Source: Vibrio sp. Of7-15 (GTDB lineage: Bacteria > Pseudomonadota > Gammaproteobacteria > Enterobacterales > Vibrionaceae). Taken from it: a stretch of 64,000 nucleotides of DNA. The stretch is from positions 1 to 64,000 of the forward strand of contig NZ_JAKRGH010000004.1 of assembly GCF_022347565.1 (NCBI RefSeq), given 5' to 3'. Position numbers and translations under genes: made by a program. This document shows positions 17,162-27,000 of this stretch, one piece after another (position 1 is the stretch's first letter; every line of letters begins with the position of its first letter). Under the pieces are notes generated by a model, which ran no database searches, had not been told where the DNA came from, and saw only the letters and a program-made list of their open reading frames with translations.

Positions 17162-17196
17162 GATAAGGGTGTGAAAAAGGTATCACACTCTTATCT
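17162..17196. terminator. hairpin shared by converging nadE and HD gene
   Basis: GATAAGGGTGTGA and TCACACTCTTATC pair at 12 of 13 positions around an 8-base loop. The T-rich tail is weak, and the stem overlaps the stop of the minus-strand gene. Confidence 0.45.
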
Positions 17197-17718
17197 TTCA
17201 ACCGTTGCCTTTACTAATTGTTCAATTTCCCACCAAATAGCTTCACATAATCCCGGTCGATAAACTGCTGCTCGAAAGTCTGCATGTTCCTTTTGATAGC
17301 GTTCAAAATGGTAGCTTGATATTCGTTTACTGGCTCTTAAATTGGCTAAACGATCGCAACTCTTTACCAACAAAGCAAGGCGACCAGCATCATCTTCCAC
17401 ATTTAAGCACGCAAGATTCTTATTCATGTTCTTTTTGCGAATGAGTCGATTGTCATGTTCGCAATCCGTCACAAAAAAAACAGCATTAGCCACTGTAAAC
17501 CCAAACTCATGAGCGATTTCATCTACTGTGGTATCGGTGTCTTCCAAGACATCGTGCAACTGTGCCACTATCATCGCCAAATTACCGAACGGAGAAGCAA
17601 TTTCCGCCACTTCGTCTAAATGGCGATAATAAGGTAAATCGCCATAATTTTGATTCTTATGACGCTCACGGGCAAATGTTTGCGCTTTTAAATATCGATT
17701 GTTCATACCAAACCGCAT
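17191..17718 (-). CDS. HD-domain phosphohydrolase, SpoT-hydrolase-like
   Basis: The 175-residue protein matches the stand-alone HD domains related to the RelA/SpoT hydrolase. It has an N-terminal AQTFARERHKNQNYGDLPYYRHLDEVA, the metal-binding HD pair in AQLHDVLEDT, and a later DRLANLR segment (NLR region). Small proteins like this can hydrolyse (p)ppGpp or other nucleotides, but many remain untested, so the substrate is open. Two in-frame ATGs, four codons apart, are possible starts. It converges with nadE. Confidence 0.8.
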   Translation of the reverse strand: MRFGMNNRYLKAQTFARERHKNQNYGDLPYYRHLDEVAEIASPFGNLAMIVAQLHDVLEDTDTTVDEIAHEFGFTVANAVFFVTDCEHDNRLIRKKNMNKNLACLNVEDDAGRLALLVKSCDRLANLRASKRISSYHFERYQKEHADFRAAVYRPGLCEAIWWEIEQLVKATVER

Positions 17719-17792
17719 CTCTTAACTATTGTCGGCTCTAGTATAACGGTGTCATATGATAGAAATAATGCAGCTGCTCACATAATAAGCAC

Positions 17793-17816
17793 AAAAAAGC
17801 GACCATGATGGCCGCT
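17793..17816 (-). terminator. terminator of the vxr operon
   Basis: On the minus strand AGCGGCC, loop ATCAT and GGTCGCT (one G-T pair) run into TTTTT, five bases past the vxrE stop. Confidence 0.8.
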
Positions 17817-17820
17817 TATA

Positions 17821-17973
17821 CTACTGTTGCTTTTCTGCTTGTTCTTGCCTAATTTCATCAGCAATCATCTGAATCGCTTCACCACTGCTAACGCCTTTTG
17901 ACATTAATTCTTGAATGCGTTCTACGGCCGCCTGTTGCTCTGCGTGAGTCAGCGTTGGAAAATCACCCAACAT
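17821..17973 (-). CDS. vxrE: UPF0181 small protein, VxrE
   Basis: A 50-codon gene encodes a protein very similar to E. coli Yoa[30 protein letters not shown] lines up with [29 protein letters not shown] (from memory). This is the UPF0181 family. Its place as the last gene of the vxrABCDE operon matches V. cholerae, where VxrE is a UPF0181 protein. The helical product is probably cytoplasmic. Its role is unknown; in V. cholerae deletions within vxrCDE were reported to have weaker effects than vxrAB. Start ATG at 17973; a terminator follows at once. Confidence 0.9.
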   Translation of the reverse strand: MLGDFPTLTHAEQQAAVERIQELMSKGVSSGEAIQMIADEIRQEQAEKQQ

Positions 17974-18036
17974 AACTTTAGCCCCTCAAAATAAAAGAGG
18001 CTGATTGTAAAAACATTCGTTGCCGATGTCACGTGA

Positions 18037-19143
18037 TTAGTAACCTAAGGCTAAGTTCACTGCACCGCCATAGGAGTTTTCTCCTGCATAACTAAGAGCG
18101 ACATCCACATTAACAATACCTAACGGAGAAAAACCAATACCGGCACTAATTGTGTCTTCAATATTACTACTCATGTCAGTACTGAAACCACCACGAAGCT
18201 GAAGCTGTCCAAAAATATCAAATTCAGCACCAAATCGAAGCATTTGAACATCATCATCAATGCCAGTAAAACGCGTCTGTTCGATCAAGTCCATATCGGC
18301 ACTTAATGTCGTAAAGCTACCTACAAATGCAACACCTGCTGTCACTTGTCGATTCAGTTCATAAGTATATTGATACGTATTTGTTGCGGTAACAGACGCA
18401 GTTTCAAGACTTTGATCAACCATATTCTTACCCGCGACGCCAATTCGGAATGGCCCATAAAACCATACGGCACCAACATCAAAGTTGACGGCACTGTCTT
18501 TCGTTTCATTAGTGTCAAAACCATCGGTATCGAAATTTTCTATCTTAGTGGCGTAATTGTAGGTATAAAAACGCTGCATTTTAGGTGAGACACCCAAAGA
18601 AATGTGTTGCCCTAAAATATTGAAATACTTCGCAAACGCAACTCCGACTTCAGTTAGGCCAAACGCGACCATCGTAATGTCAGAGTTATTATAATTTGCT
18701 GTATCAATCACTGGACGAGCGTAAGACTCTAGATACGTCTTCGCAAAAATATTAGTTGATAAGTACCTGTTAGGAATCGCAATCGCAAACGTTGCACCAG
18801 CTCCAAGATAAAACTCATCGCCTTCTAGATCGTTTAATTTCTGATTAATACCAGCCACATCAGAGTTATTGATTGCTTTCTGGAGTTCATCAACGTCGTC
18901 AAGCATAGAGTCTTGATCATTTAACTGAACCCCAATACCTGGAATGAGAATACCTGCATCATCTTTTCTAGTGTATAAAGCCACCAGCGCGGGGTTATAA
19001 AATGCACCTGTGAGGTAATCGGCAGCAGCTGTACCAGCACCACCCATTGCATCCGTTCGACCATCAACAGCATAAGTCGTAGCCATTACAGATGATGAAG
19101 CTAAAGCCATTGCTGCTACTGTTAATTTTAGTGATGTTTTCAT
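18037..19143 (-). CDS. vxrD: outer-membrane beta-barrel-like protein, TraF_2 family (VxrD)
   Basis: The 368-residue protein has a signal peptide (LTVAAMALASSSVMA) and beginning ATTYAVDGRTDAMGGAGTAAADYLTGAFYNPALVA, typical of the FadL-like TraF_2 family. The rest is alternating beta strands ending in an aromatic residue (NLALGY), as expected for an outer-membrane barrel. Databases often call this family conjugal transfer protein TraF, but there is no conjugation locus here. It is the fourth gene of the vxr operon, the envelope-stress system that in V. cholerae responds to cell-wall damage, so a surface role under VxrAB is likely. It lies 63 bases before vxrE. Confidence 0.82.
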   Translation of the reverse strand: MKTSLKLTVAAMALASSSVMATTYAVDGRTDAMGGAGTAAADYLTGAFYNPALVALYTRKDDAGILIPGIGVQLNDQDSMLDDVDELQKAINNSDVAGINQKLNDLEGDEFYLGAGATFAIAIPNRYLSTNIFAKTYLESYARPVIDTANYNNSDITMVAFGLTEVGVAFAKYFNILGQHISLGVSPKMQRFYTYNYATKIENFDTDGFDTNETKDSAVNFDVGAVWFYGPFRIGVAGKNMVDQSLETASVTATNTYQYTYELNRQVTAGVAFVGSFTTLSADMDLIEQTRFTGIDDDVQMLRFGAEFDIFGQLQLRGGFSTDMSSNIEDTISAGIGFSPLGIVNVDVALSYAGENSYGGAVNLALGY

Positions 19144-19260
19144 CAGTCCCTGCCACTATTATTTTATTCTCTATTCATAATAGCGCCCGATTCACTCAAA
19201 CCTTTAACAATTAACGGCTTTTCTTTGAGAAAGGTGAAATGCTGCAAAAAAATGGAAATA

Positions 19261-20148
19261 TTATTTGCTAGGCACTTCTTCATCCCAATCGATAGTTTTA
19301 GCAATAATTTGGACATCTTCTATGGAGATATTACCTTGCCAACGCTTTTGTGCTAAAGAAACCGACAATACATACCTATCGGCAGGAAGATTTATATCCG
19401 GTAATTTCACTGGGTAATTTTTTTCAAACATTTCAGACCAAGATTCATGATATTCTCCATCTTCCACATCATACAAAGACACAGTCATCACAGGTAAAGG
19501 ACAAAACTCATTTAGCAGCCCTGTTTTATTCGTGATCCAAGTACGCTTAGAGTCCCATCGAACACTCTCTTTTACATTTGGCTCGGCCATAACAACCCAG
19601 CTCTCCCAACGCTGGCTAGAGTCCGTTTCCAATACAACCTTGTATAGACCACTTTTAAGGCGTTGATTCAGTTGCTCTGTTTGAACCACATAACGCATTT
19701 GCCCATCAGGTACTTGCTTACCCTCTTTCACTTCAGGTACAGCGTTAATAATATTCACTTGCTCAGGCCATTGAAGCACGCTGACTAAAGATAACTTACT
19801 GCTGCTTTTAGCATCTACAATTAACTTATGATGAAGCCTACCAGGGCTTTGAACTACCTGCCTTCTAATTACTAAACTGCTCAACCATGCAGGAAGTAAC
19901 CCTTTACTGAATCCCTTACCACAATCAACTTCTAAAGCTTTATTTAACAATTGATCAAGATGTTCTGAACGATTAGTCGAAGGATAATTTTGCCAAACCT
20001 CCACCAGCGAAGTAAACGCTTTATCTGTATCCCCTTCTAATAAATGCTGATGGGTGCTCGTTAACGCATTTTTTTCAATAAACCAATCTGCCGAATAAGC
20101 AGAGATAGTAAAAACAGATGCACATAACAGCGCAATCACTTTTTTCAT
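19261..20148 (-). CDS. vxrC: DUF2861 exported protein (VxrC)
   Basis: The 295-residue protein starts with a signal peptide (VIALLCASVFTISAYSA) and belongs to DUF2861 by its WFIEKNALTSTHQHLLEGD opening, the RLHHKLIVDAKSS strand and IEDVQIIAKTIDWDEE end (family recalled from memory). It is predicted periplasmic. It follows vxrB by 50 bases and precedes vxrD, the order known from V. cholerae vxrABCDE. Its biochemical role is unknown; location suggests an accessory to VxrA sensing or an envelope effector of the regulon. Confidence 0.85.
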   Translation of the reverse strand: MKKVIALLCASVFTISAYSADWFIEKNALTSTHQHLLEGDTDKAFTSLVEVWQNYPSTNRSEHLDQLLNKALEVDCGKGFSKGLLPAWLSSLVIRRQVVQSPGRLHHKLIVDAKSSSKLSLVSVLQWPEQVNIINAVPEVKEGKQVPDGQMRYVVQTEQLNQRLKSGLYKVVLETDSSQRWESWVVMAEPNVKESVRWDSKRTWITNKTGLLNEFCPLPVMTVSLYDVEDGEYHESWSEMFEKNYPVKLPDINLPADRYVLSVSLAQKRWQGNISIEDVQIIAKTIDWDEEVPSK

Positions 20149-20198
20149 AAAACAACCATCAAAGCATTTACAAAAAGAACATTAAGCTAAATAAACAG

Positions 20199-20861
20199 TT
20201 AGGCTTTCATTTTATAGCCAACACCGCGTAGAGTTTCTATCGTGATATTTTCAATTTTTTGTCGTAATTGGAGTATATGTGTATCGACAGTACGCGTTGT
20301 CGGAAAATGATTGTAACCCCATACTTGATCCAATAGCTCATCACGAGTGAATACCCTTCCTAAATTACGAGCCAAAAAGATAAGTAGATCAAACTCAGTT
20401 CGAGTTAGTACAACAGGCTTACCATCATTAGTTACTTCACGCGTGTTAATATCAATCGACAACTGCCCCACTTTCACTTTCTGGGAATCTGCCGTGCATT
20501 CCATTTCAGGGGAACGAAGGTGAGCTCGTACTCTTGCTAAAAGCTCCGCTTCCGCAAAAGGTTTGGTTAAATAGTCATTTGCCCCTGAATCTAAACCAGT
20601 CACTTTATCTCGCACGGAAACAAGCGCAGTCAACAAAATAACTGGAAGAGGTTTGATTGCTTTCCATTCCGAAAGCCAAGTCAGTGAATCCCCTTCAGGT
20701 AGCTGGCGATCGAGAATCACTAAATCTGCTCTTTCCCAAAGTGCCGTTACTTTTGTCGCATTCTCAGCATGTAAACATTCGTAACCTGCTTGCTCTAAGC
20801 TTACGATAAGGCCATCAGCCAAGTTGCTGTCATCTTCAACTAATAATAGGGTTTGTTTCAC
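20199..20861 (-). CDS. vxrB: OmpR-family response regulator VxrB (WigR)
   Basis: Start chosen as GTG at 20861, with GGAG seven bases upstream and the product beginning VKQTLLLVEDD; the longer frame adds 12 residues without support. The 220-residue protein has a receiver domain (LLVEDDSN, phospho-acceptor Asp in LVILDRQLPEGD, conserved Lys in YLTKPF) and a C-terminal winged helix DNA-binding domain (LTRTEFDLLIFLARNLGRVF, RTVDTHILQLRQKI). In V. cholerae the orthologue controls type VI secretion, biofilm, and cell-wall homeostasis genes. It overlaps the end of vxrA by 26 bases, so the pair is translationally coupled. Confidence 0.93.
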   Translation of the reverse strand: MKQTLLLVEDDSNLADGLIVSLEQAGYECLHAENATKVTALWERADLVILDRQLPEGDSLTWLSEWKAIKPLPVILLTALVSVRDKVTGLDSGANDYLTKPFAEAELLARVRAHLRSPEMECTADSQKVKVGQLSIDINTREVTNDGKPVVLTRTEFDLLIFLARNLGRVFTRDELLDQVWGYNHFPTTRTVDTHILQLRQKIENITIETLRGVGYKMKA

Positions 20862-22287
20862 AAGGGATCTCCAAAATAAAGGTGGTTGGGGGCCCAATGA
20901 GTTTCATAGTTCCGCCCATTCGCTTAACCATTGAGTCTACAATTGTTAAACCTAGGCCTAAGCCACTTTTACTCACAAAAGGTTGTCTTAACTGTTTCCA
21001 ATTCTTTCTTGTTAATATGCCTTGATCCATTACGCGAATAGATAAGGATCTTTTTTGTACTGTTACCTGCACTGAAATAGGCGCTTCACCATATTTACAA
21101 GCATTATTCACCAAATTATCAACACAGGTTCCCAACCAATAAATATTAACTTTAACGGCTGAGTCATTTTCTATTGTGATATCAACTGGGGTTTCGCTTT
21201 CTTCATAGCGATAATCTAACCATTCTGACACAGACGGAATCCATTCTGTTGAAAGCGCTTGATGATCCGATTGCAAATAATCTTTACTCGCTTCAGCTAA
21301 CTGACGTAAACGGCGCGTGTCTTCACATAAACGTCTAAATTCATCATAAACACTTTCGGGAAGTGCCTCAAACTCTCTTCTAAAACCCTCTACCGTTAAA
21401 GATAAACTTGCAATTGGGGTTCTTAATTCATGCGTTAAGATCTGAAGCACAAGCATACGATCTTTAAGATCTTTGCGTTTATGATTCCAACGAGATATCC
21501 CCCATCCCGCAATCAAAGACACATTCACAATACCAAGCACTAATATGCTGTAAAACAAAACCTGAGAGTTGCTTTTTACTTCCCAGCAAATATTTCCACT
21601 ACGTACATAGCAACTGTTTACGTCCGATTCAGAGCTCAAAAACAATTCAAGCCCGGCATCATTAATCTTTGCTTGCCAGATATGGCTCTCAAAAATCCGG
21701 TAAACCGAGCCTTTACGAATCCACAATTCGCCTTCCGATATAAATGTATCAGAGCCCGAAATAAGTGCAGCAATGGCATCATTGTCCATTCGTTGTAGTC
21801 GCCCAAGCAAAGTATCTTCCGATGAAAATGGTCTCTCTTTAATGTGCATGTAATGTTGAAGCTCTTCGATGCGTTCAGGAAAAGCTTGAATATAGCGAGA
21901 TGCATAGGTCCCGCCACCTGGATGGATCATACTAGAACGAACAAACCAGGAAGTTGGTAATACCGTTTTATTACAGATGGCTCGACTAAATACCAATGCA
22001 TCTGTCACTAGAGGGTTAACAGGTAGCACGCCTTGGCACTGACCTGAAAATTGATACAGTTTTTGTAATGCATTTAGAGGATACTTCGCCGTTTGAGGCA
22101 GCATTGAATCTGGAGATAAAAGTGATGTGGGATAATCACCCTGAATAACACGTATATCATAACGAGCCTCGGTTGGAATACGCTCAAACATAGAACGAAA
22201 TTGCTCAATCTTTTCTGGAAGCGTTGCCGCCAAAAGACCAAAAGAGACTTGATAACACAGTGCGAATAGTAGTGCTCGAATAACCAA
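20836..22287 (-). CDS. vxrA: sensor histidine kinase VxrA (WigK)
   Basis: The 483-residue kinase has a signal/anchor segment (LLFALCYQVSFGLLAA), a periplasmic sensor of about 215 residues with paired Cys (CQG, CNK, CYVRSGNIC), a membrane helix at about 244-264, HisKA with His286 (LTHELRTPIASL), and a HATPase domain with NNACKYG, MDQG and SGLGLGLTIV. It phosphorylates VxrB. In V. cholerae it senses cell-wall-targeting stress. The frame begins with TTG at 22287 and lacks a strong ribosome site; a nearby ATG (TATGAGTT) is out of frame, so the exact start is uncertain. It leads the vxrABCDE operon. Confidence 0.9.
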   Translation of the reverse strand: MVIRALLFALCYQVSFGLLAATLPEKIEQFRSMFERIPTEARYDIRVIQGDYPTSLLSPDSMLPQTAKYPLNALQKLYQFSGQCQGVLPVNPLVTDALVFSRAICNKTVLPTSWFVRSSMIHPGGGTYASRYIQAFPERIEELQHYMHIKERPFSSEDTLLGRLQRMDNDAIAALISGSDTFISEGELWIRKGSVYRIFESHIWQAKINDAGLELFLSSESDVNSCYVRSGNICWEVKSNSQVLFYSILVLGIVNVSLIAGWGISRWNHKRKDLKDRMLVLQILTHELRTPIASLSLTVEGFRREFEALPESVYDEFRRLCEDTRRLRQLAEASKDYLQSDHQALSTEWIPSVSEWLDYRYEESETPVDITIENDSAVKVNIYWLGTCVDNLVNNACKYGEAPISVQVTVQKRSLSIRVMDQGILTRKNWKQLRQPFVSKSGLGLGLTIVDSMVKRMGGTMKLIGPPTTFILEIPCETNPIIS

Positions 22288-22478
22288 CAGAACTCATACC
22301 TTTTTTATAAAACAGTCGGTAGGCTCATCTAAGGTACTGAATCGGCGAGCCATTTATACGAGTAAGTATAATCGAACTCCCATTAATAAGAACAGGCTTG
22401 AATGCGCTTAATTTAATACTGAGTCCTTTCTCAAAAACCTTACTAAACTCTACACTCGTGATAGCTGTATGTATTCGA

Positions 22479-22506
22479 TAAAAAACGCCAGCGCTTGCTG
22501 ACGTTT
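22479..22506 (-). terminator. terminator after the ComFB-like gene
   Basis: Minus strand AACGTCAGC, loop AAGC and GCTGGCGTT (one G-T pair) are followed by TTTT, 23 bases after the stop at 22529. Confidence 0.75.
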
Positions 22507-22528
22507 AGCTATGATTGCCACAATGTAC

Positions 22529-22906
22529 CTAATTTAAACGCTTTGACGTAGGTAGTAGTGGTGTTTCATACCATTCAAGTTCAGGATCTTCATCTAGATA
22601 CCTCGAATCTATGTATAGAGTAGGAAGCTCATCATCTCGATCAACACGACGGTCATCAATGATCATTGATTCAGCTGCCTCTAACGCAGTAGCAACTTGC
22701 TGTTTTAATGCGACTAATTTGTTTTCTGCAAGCGCAGCGAGAAAGTCAATATCATGACGAATATAAATGGGCCTAAGCTGGTTTAACGCTAGGCACGCTA
22801 AATCAGCCAATTGTTCAGCACTGTATTTCTCTGTATAGCCCAGATCGGAAAGAAGGTTACCGAGTAAAACTTCCATGTAATTATGTACGTCTTCACTGAT
22901 CTGCAT
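22529..22906 (-). CDS. ComFB-family protein
   Basis: The 125-residue helical protein fits the late competence development ComFB family. It has QISEDVHNYMEVLLGNLLSDLGY at the N-terminus, LADLACLALNQLRPIYIRHDID in the middle with the conserved LxxLPPxY-like LRPIYIRHD, and acidic Tyr-rich tail (DEDPELEWYETPLL). The family was named for a Bacillus competence gene; members in cyanobacteria have been reported to bind cyclic dinucleotides, so a c-di-nucleotide effector role is possible here. It stands alone between vxrA and pntB with its own terminator. Confidence 0.75.
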   Translation of the reverse strand: MQISEDVHNYMEVLLGNLLSDLGYTEKYSAEQLADLACLALNQLRPIYIRHDIDFLAALAENKLVALKQQVATALEAAESMIIDDRRVDRDDELPTLYIDSRYLDEDPELEWYETPLLPTSKRLN

Positions 22907-23052
22907 CGTATTCCACCTCTACAACAAAACGGTTATTTTCTATACCAGTAATAACTGTCATATTTATGTCGCGTCCATTTTAAATAATGAAGAATGCCAA
23001 CAAGATAAACTTCTAGATTACCTGAACACTTCATGAATAAAAGCCTAAGATC

Positions 23053-23079
23053 AAAAAAGGGAGCGACTCCGCTCCCTTT
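23053..23079 (-). terminator. terminator of pntAB
   Basis: Minus strand AAAGGGAGC, loop and GCTCCCTTTTTT form a 9-bp stem with T tail, 25 bases after pntB. Confidence 0.88.
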
Positions 23080-23104
23080 GCATTATCCAAATAGACTTAC
23101 TCGA

Positions 23105-24481
23105 TTAAATGTGCTTAGCAATCTCTAGACAAGACTCTTTAGCATCACCGAACAGCATTTGTGTATTCTCTTTAAAGAACAGTGGGTTTTGAACGCCAGC
23201 ATAACCTGTATTCATAGAACGTTTGAACACAATAACGTTCTGAGCATTCCAAACCTCAAGTACTGGCATGCCAGCAATTGGACTGTTTGGATCTTCAAGA
23301 GCCGCTGGGTTAACTGTGTCATTCGCACCAATAACAAGAACCGTATCTGTTTCAGAGAAATCATCGTTGATCTCATCCATTTCTAGTACGACATCGTAAG
23401 GTACTTTAGCTTCAGCAAGTAATACGTTCATATGACCAGGCAGACGACCAGCTACTGGGTGAATACCAAAACGAACGTCAATACCTTGTGCACGTAACTT
23501 CTCAGTAATTTCATACACTGGGTACTGAGCTTGAGCTACTGCCATGCCGTATCCTGGAGTGATAATCACAGACTTAGACGCTTTTAGCATTTCAGCCAGC
23601 TCTTCAGCAGATGTCTCGCGGTGTTCACCTTGCTCTTCCTCACTAGAAGAAGCTACAACATCCGTACCGAAGCCACCAGCAATTACACTGATGAAAGAAC
23701 GGTTCATTGCTTTACACATGATGTAAGAAAGGATTGCACCTGAAGAACCAACTAGAGCACCAGTAACGATCAGAAGATCATTTGCTAGCATGAAGCCTGC
23801 TGCTGCTGCTGCCCAACCAGAGTATGAGTTAAGCATTGATACAACCACTGGCATATCTGCGCCACCGATTGAAGCAACAAGGTGATAACCAAACGCAAAA
23901 GCAATCAGCGTCATCACGATTAAGGCAAACATGCTACCTTCAGCGTTCACGAATTGAACCATCAACAAAGTTGAAACAACAATTGCTGCTAGGTTCAATT
24001 TATGACGATGTGGAAGCATCAGTGCTTTAGAAGCAACAATGCCGCGTAACTTACAGAAAGCAACAATAGAGCCAGTAAACGTTACAGCACCGATGAATAC
24101 ACCTAAGAATACTTCTACCAAGTGGATGTTTAGTAGAGCACCTGTCAGTTCACCATGATCAATGAAGCTGTTAAAACCAACCAGTACCGCAGCCATACCA
24201 ACGAAGCTGTGAAGTATCGCAACAAGTTCTGGCATTTCTGTCATTTCTACTTTTTTAGCGTAGAAAATACCAATCGCACCACCAATGATCATCGCAAGAA
24301 TGATCCAACCTGTACCCGCTGAGTCAGGGCCAAAGATAGTTGCGATAAGAGCAATAGCCATACCAGTAATACCGTAGTAGTTACCAGCTTTTGCCGTTTC
24401 TTGCTTAGAAAGGCCAGCCAAACTCATGATAAAGAATACCGCAGCAACAATGTAAGCGGCTTGTACTAATCCTGCAGACAT
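23105..24481 (-). CDS. pntB: NAD(P) transhydrogenase subunit beta
   Basis: The 458-residue subunit carries nine or so membrane helices ([22 protein letters not shown] onward) and the C-terminal NADP(H)-binding domain III with [54 protein letters not shown] and [12 protein letters not shown], all highly conserved. With PntA it couples proton entry to hydride transfer from NADH to NADP in the inner membrane, supplying NADPH. The gene starts 10 bases after pntA ends and is co-transcribed with it. Confidence 0.97.
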   Translation of the reverse strand: MSAGLVQAAYIVAAVFFIMSLAGLSKQETAKAGNYYGITGMAIALIATIFGPDSAGTGWIILAMIIGGAIGIFYAKKVEMTEMPELVAILHSFVGMAAVLVGFNSFIDHGELTGALLNIHLVEVFLGVFIGAVTFTGSIVAFCKLRGIVASKALMLPHRHKLNLAAIVVSTLLMVQFVNAEGSMFALIVMTLIAFAFGYHLVASIGGADMPVVVSMLNSYSGWAAAAAGFMLANDLLIVTGALVGSSGAILSYIMCKAMNRSFISVIAGGFGTDVVASSSEEEQGEHRETSAEELAEMLKASKSVIITPGYGMAVAQAQYPVYEITEKLRAQGIDVRFGIHPVAGRLPGHMNVLLAEAKVPYDVVLEMDEINDDFSETDTVLVIGANDTVNPAALEDPNSPIAGMPVLEVWNAQNVIVFKRSMNTGYAGVQNPLFFKENTQMLFGDAKESCLEIAKHI

Positions 24482-24491
24482 GTGTTACTCC

Positions 24492-26042
24492 TTAGTCTTT
24501 ACGGAACATTTCAAGCATACGCTTAGTAACCGTAAAGCCACCAAAAATATTTATGCTTGCAATAAGAACAGCAATGAATGATAAGAAAGTGACCACCCCG
24601 ATACCTTGACCGATTTGAAGCAGTGCACCTACAACAATAATGCCTGAGATAGCATTAGTTACTGACATTAACGGTGTGTGCAGAGAATGACTCACGTTCC
24701 AAACAACGTAGTAACCCACAACACAAGCCAGAACAAATACCGTAAAGTGAGCTAAGAAGTCAGCCGGAGCAACACTTGCAACCCAACCAAATGCCGCAAC
24801 ACCAGCTGCCATGAAACCGTATTTCTTAATAGGAGAAGTTGGCTCTTCTACTTTTGGCTCTGCTTTAACAGGCTCAGCTTTCGCTTGAGGCTGAGCAGAA
24901 ACTTGAATTGGTGGCGCAGGCCACGTTACTTCACCCTCTTTAACAACCGTTACACCGCGAAGAACAACATCTTCGAAGTCAATGTTGATCGTACCGTCTT
25001 TCTCTTTACAAAGAAGTTTTAAAAGGTTTACGAGGTTAGTACCGTAAAGCTGTGAAGACTGTGTAGGTAAACGACCAACCATGTCGGTGTAACCGATAAT
25101 AGTTACGCCATTTTCAGTAGTAATGACTTTATCAGCTTCAGTGTAAGCACAGTTACCGCCGTTTGCAGCAGCCAAATCCACAATCACACTACCCGGTTTC
25201 ATTGAATCAACCATTTCTTTGGTGATCAATTTCGGGGCTGGGCGGCCAGGGATCAAAGCTGTTGTAATGATAATATCAACATCTTTGGCTTGTTTCGCAT
25301 AAAGCTCTTCTGCTTTCTTATTAAAAGCATCCGACATCTCTTTTGCGTAACCATCACCTGCACCAGTATCTTCCTCAAAATCAACTTCAAGGAACTCTGC
25401 GCCCATACTTTGTACTTGTTCTTTTACTTCAGGACGAACATCAAAAGCACGAACAATAGCACCTAGGCTACCAGCAGCACCGATAGCCGCTAAACCAGCA
25501 ACACCAGCACCAGCAACTAATACCTTCGCTGGTGGTACTTTACCCGCAGCTGTAATTTGACCTGTGAAGAAACGACCAAATTCGTGTGCAGCTTCAACAA
25601 CGGCACGGTAACCCGCGATGTTAGCCATTGAACTTAACGCATCCAATGCCTGAGCACGTGAAATACGAGGTACTGAGTCCATTGCAAGAATATTAATATT
25701 CTTTGTCGCAAGCTTCGCCAGTAACTCTTCATTTTGAGCAGGCCAAATAAAGCTGACTAAGCTTGCACCATCTTGGATAAGTTCAAACTCGTCTACGCCA
25801 GTCGCTTCATTAAGTTGAGGAGCGTTTACTTTCAGAATTAATTCTGATTTCCACACATCATCAACAGAAACAACAGAAGCACCGGCAGCTTCAAACGCTG
25901 AATCGTCAAAGCTTGCGAGAACACCCGCACCTGACTCAACAGCAACTGTAAATCCTAATTTTAATAACTGCTCGACCGTTTTTGGCGTTGCAGCTACTCG
26001 TGTTTCACCAGCGAGTATTTCTTTTGGTACACCAATCTGCAT
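24492..26042 (-). CDS. pntA: NAD(P) transhydrogenase subunit alpha
   Basis: Start set at 26042, where AGGA precedes the ATG and the product begins MQIGVPKE as in other PntA proteins; the frame could extend 22 codons further without support. The 516-residue subunit contains the NAD(H)-binding domain I with the alanine-dehydrogenase-like fold ([49 protein letters not shown]) and three or four C-terminal membrane helices (domain II). A Pro/Glu/Lys/Ala-rich linker ([14 protein letters not shown]) joins the two. It pairs with PntB downstream to form the proton-translocating transhydrogenase. Confidence 0.97.
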   Translation of the reverse strand: MQIGVPKEILAGETRVAATPKTVEQLLKLGFTVAVESGAGVLASFDDSAFEAAGASVVSVDDVWKSELILKVNAPQLNEATGVDEFELIQDGASLVSFIWPAQNEELLAKLATKNINILAMDSVPRISRAQALDALSSMANIAGYRAVVEAAHEFGRFFTGQITAAGKVPPAKVLVAGAGVAGLAAIGAAGSLGAIVRAFDVRPEVKEQVQSMGAEFLEVDFEEDTGAGDGYAKEMSDAFNKKAEELYAKQAKDVDIIITTALIPGRPAPKLITKEMVDSMKPGSVIVDLAAANGGNCAYTEADKVITTENGVTIIGYTDMVGRLPTQSSQLYGTNLVNLLKLLCKEKDGTINIDFEDVVLRGVTVVKEGEVTWPAPPIQVSAQPQAKAEPVKAEPKVEEPTSPIKKYGFMAAGVAAFGWVASVAPADFLAHFTVFVLACVVGYYVVWNVSHSLHTPLMSVTNAISGIIVVGALLQIGQGIGVVTFLSFIAVLIASINIFGGFTVTKRMLEMFRKD

Positions 26043-26291
26043 AGCTATTCCTTGACTATTGGCACAATTAATAAATAGTTTTTTATCTAACGATGGAAAT
26101 AAATACAAGCTTTATGTAAGAAAAATACAAACTTTTATTACATATAACTCTTTGTTTGGACCAATACTTACTCTTTAGATGTAAAAAAACAACACTGCAA
26201 AGCACTAAGCAGAGGTCTAACCACAGTTAGAAATTCACTTATTATGGGTAAATATAAAAAGATCGACTGTTTGAGAGCGAAATAAAGTGTA

Positions 26292-26579
26292 CTATGCGCC
26301 AAACATACTGTTTCCAGTTTGCTCAATGAACATTTTGGCTTTAGTGATCATAAACTCATTCGCATCTTGTTCAGAGGAAAGTACATCAGAGCGGATAAAG
26401 AGATGAGTTTTTGTTTCCCCATCAACGACTTTGCAGATTCGACCAGCAATACGATACTGCCCTCCTTCTGATTTCGCCTCAGGATAAATCAAGAATCCAT
26501 TATGCTCGATTGGCTCAACAACTGCTTTTTTTGTTTCCGCTTTAGCAGAGCCACCAAACAATTTAGATAAAAAACCCAC
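26292..26579 (-). CDS. HlyU-family (PF10115-type) small protein
   Basis: This 95-residue protein begins MGFLSKLFGGS and contains IEHNGFLIYPEAKSEGGQYRIAGRICK and THLFIRSDVLSSEQDANEFMITKAKMFIEQ, the pattern of the small family Pfam calls HlyU. It lacks a helix-turn-helix and should not be confused with the ArsR-type virulence activator HlyU of V. cholerae. The function is unproven. It is widely present in marine gammaproteobacteria as a single small gene. A GGAG ribosome site is present (AAGGAGATAGTTGTG). Confidence 0.75.
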   Translation of the reverse strand: MGFLSKLFGGSAKAETKKAVVEPIEHNGFLIYPEAKSEGGQYRIAGRICKVVDGETKTHLFIRSDVLSSEQDANEFMITKAKMFIEQTGNSMFGA

Positions 26580-26747
26580 AACTATCTCCTTCGTCCTTAA
26601 GAATCTAATAACCTATCATGCCATATAAATTGGCCATTGAAATACCTTAGGAAAATATTTTAAGAGAAAAATAAGAATTGCAGTCATGAAGAAAATAGAA
26701 ATACAACTAAATAACAATTTGGATAATATTATTTATCCATAAATAAA

Positions 26748-26774
26748 CAAAAAGCGCCGACTTTCGCCAGCGCT
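26748..26774 (-). terminator. terminator of the 63-residue ORF
   Basis: Minus strand AGCGC, mixed stem and GCGCTTTTTG form an 8-9 bp imperfect stem with T tail, 35 bases downstream of the gene. Confidence 0.75.
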
Positions 26775-26808
26775 TTATAGGTACTTTATTTATAAGCAGT
26801 AATGTCAA

Positions 26809-27000
26809 TTAGCGGTAGATACCGATGTCTTTTTGTAAATGTGCAGAAAGATCCGCAGCATTACAAGAGTGAGTCACTTCACCTTTTCCAAAAAGAATAT
26901 CAACCATATGAGCAATCAATCCTTTGATGTTTACTGCATAGGCTTTCTTGTCCATTGCAGGGGTTGTAGCGATGGTGTCGAAGTTAATTGCCTGTGCCAT
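26809..27000 (-). CDS. conserved-looking small hypothetical protein
   Basis: The 63-residue product starts MAQAINFDTIA and ends LSAHLQKDIGIYR. The ending resembles the DIGL-type helix end of DUF1127 proteins but the rest does not, so I leave it unassigned. A clean Shine-Dalgarno (TGAGGCAATC before ATG), a good downstream terminator and a normal composition support a real gene. A central MVDILFGKGE segment is the only mildly hydrophobic part; the protein is probably cytoplasmic. Confidence 0.6.
   Translation of the reverse strand: MAQAINFDTIATTPAMDKKAYAVNIKGLIAHMVDILFGKGEVTHSCNAADLSAHLQKDIGIYR

Noticed and set aside
17169-17187. CRP-like TGTGA...TCACA after nadE
   Set aside because: The half-sites are eight bases apart instead of six, and they are simply the arms of the hairpin between converging genes.
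18037-19143. Reading the TraF-named protein as evidence for a conjugative element
   Set aside because: TraF_2 is a family label; the gene lies inside the vxr operon and no other transfer gene is present.
26292-26579. Calling the HlyU-family protein a virulence activator
   Set aside because: The V. cholerae HlyU is an ArsR-type winged helix protein; this 95-residue protein has no such domain.
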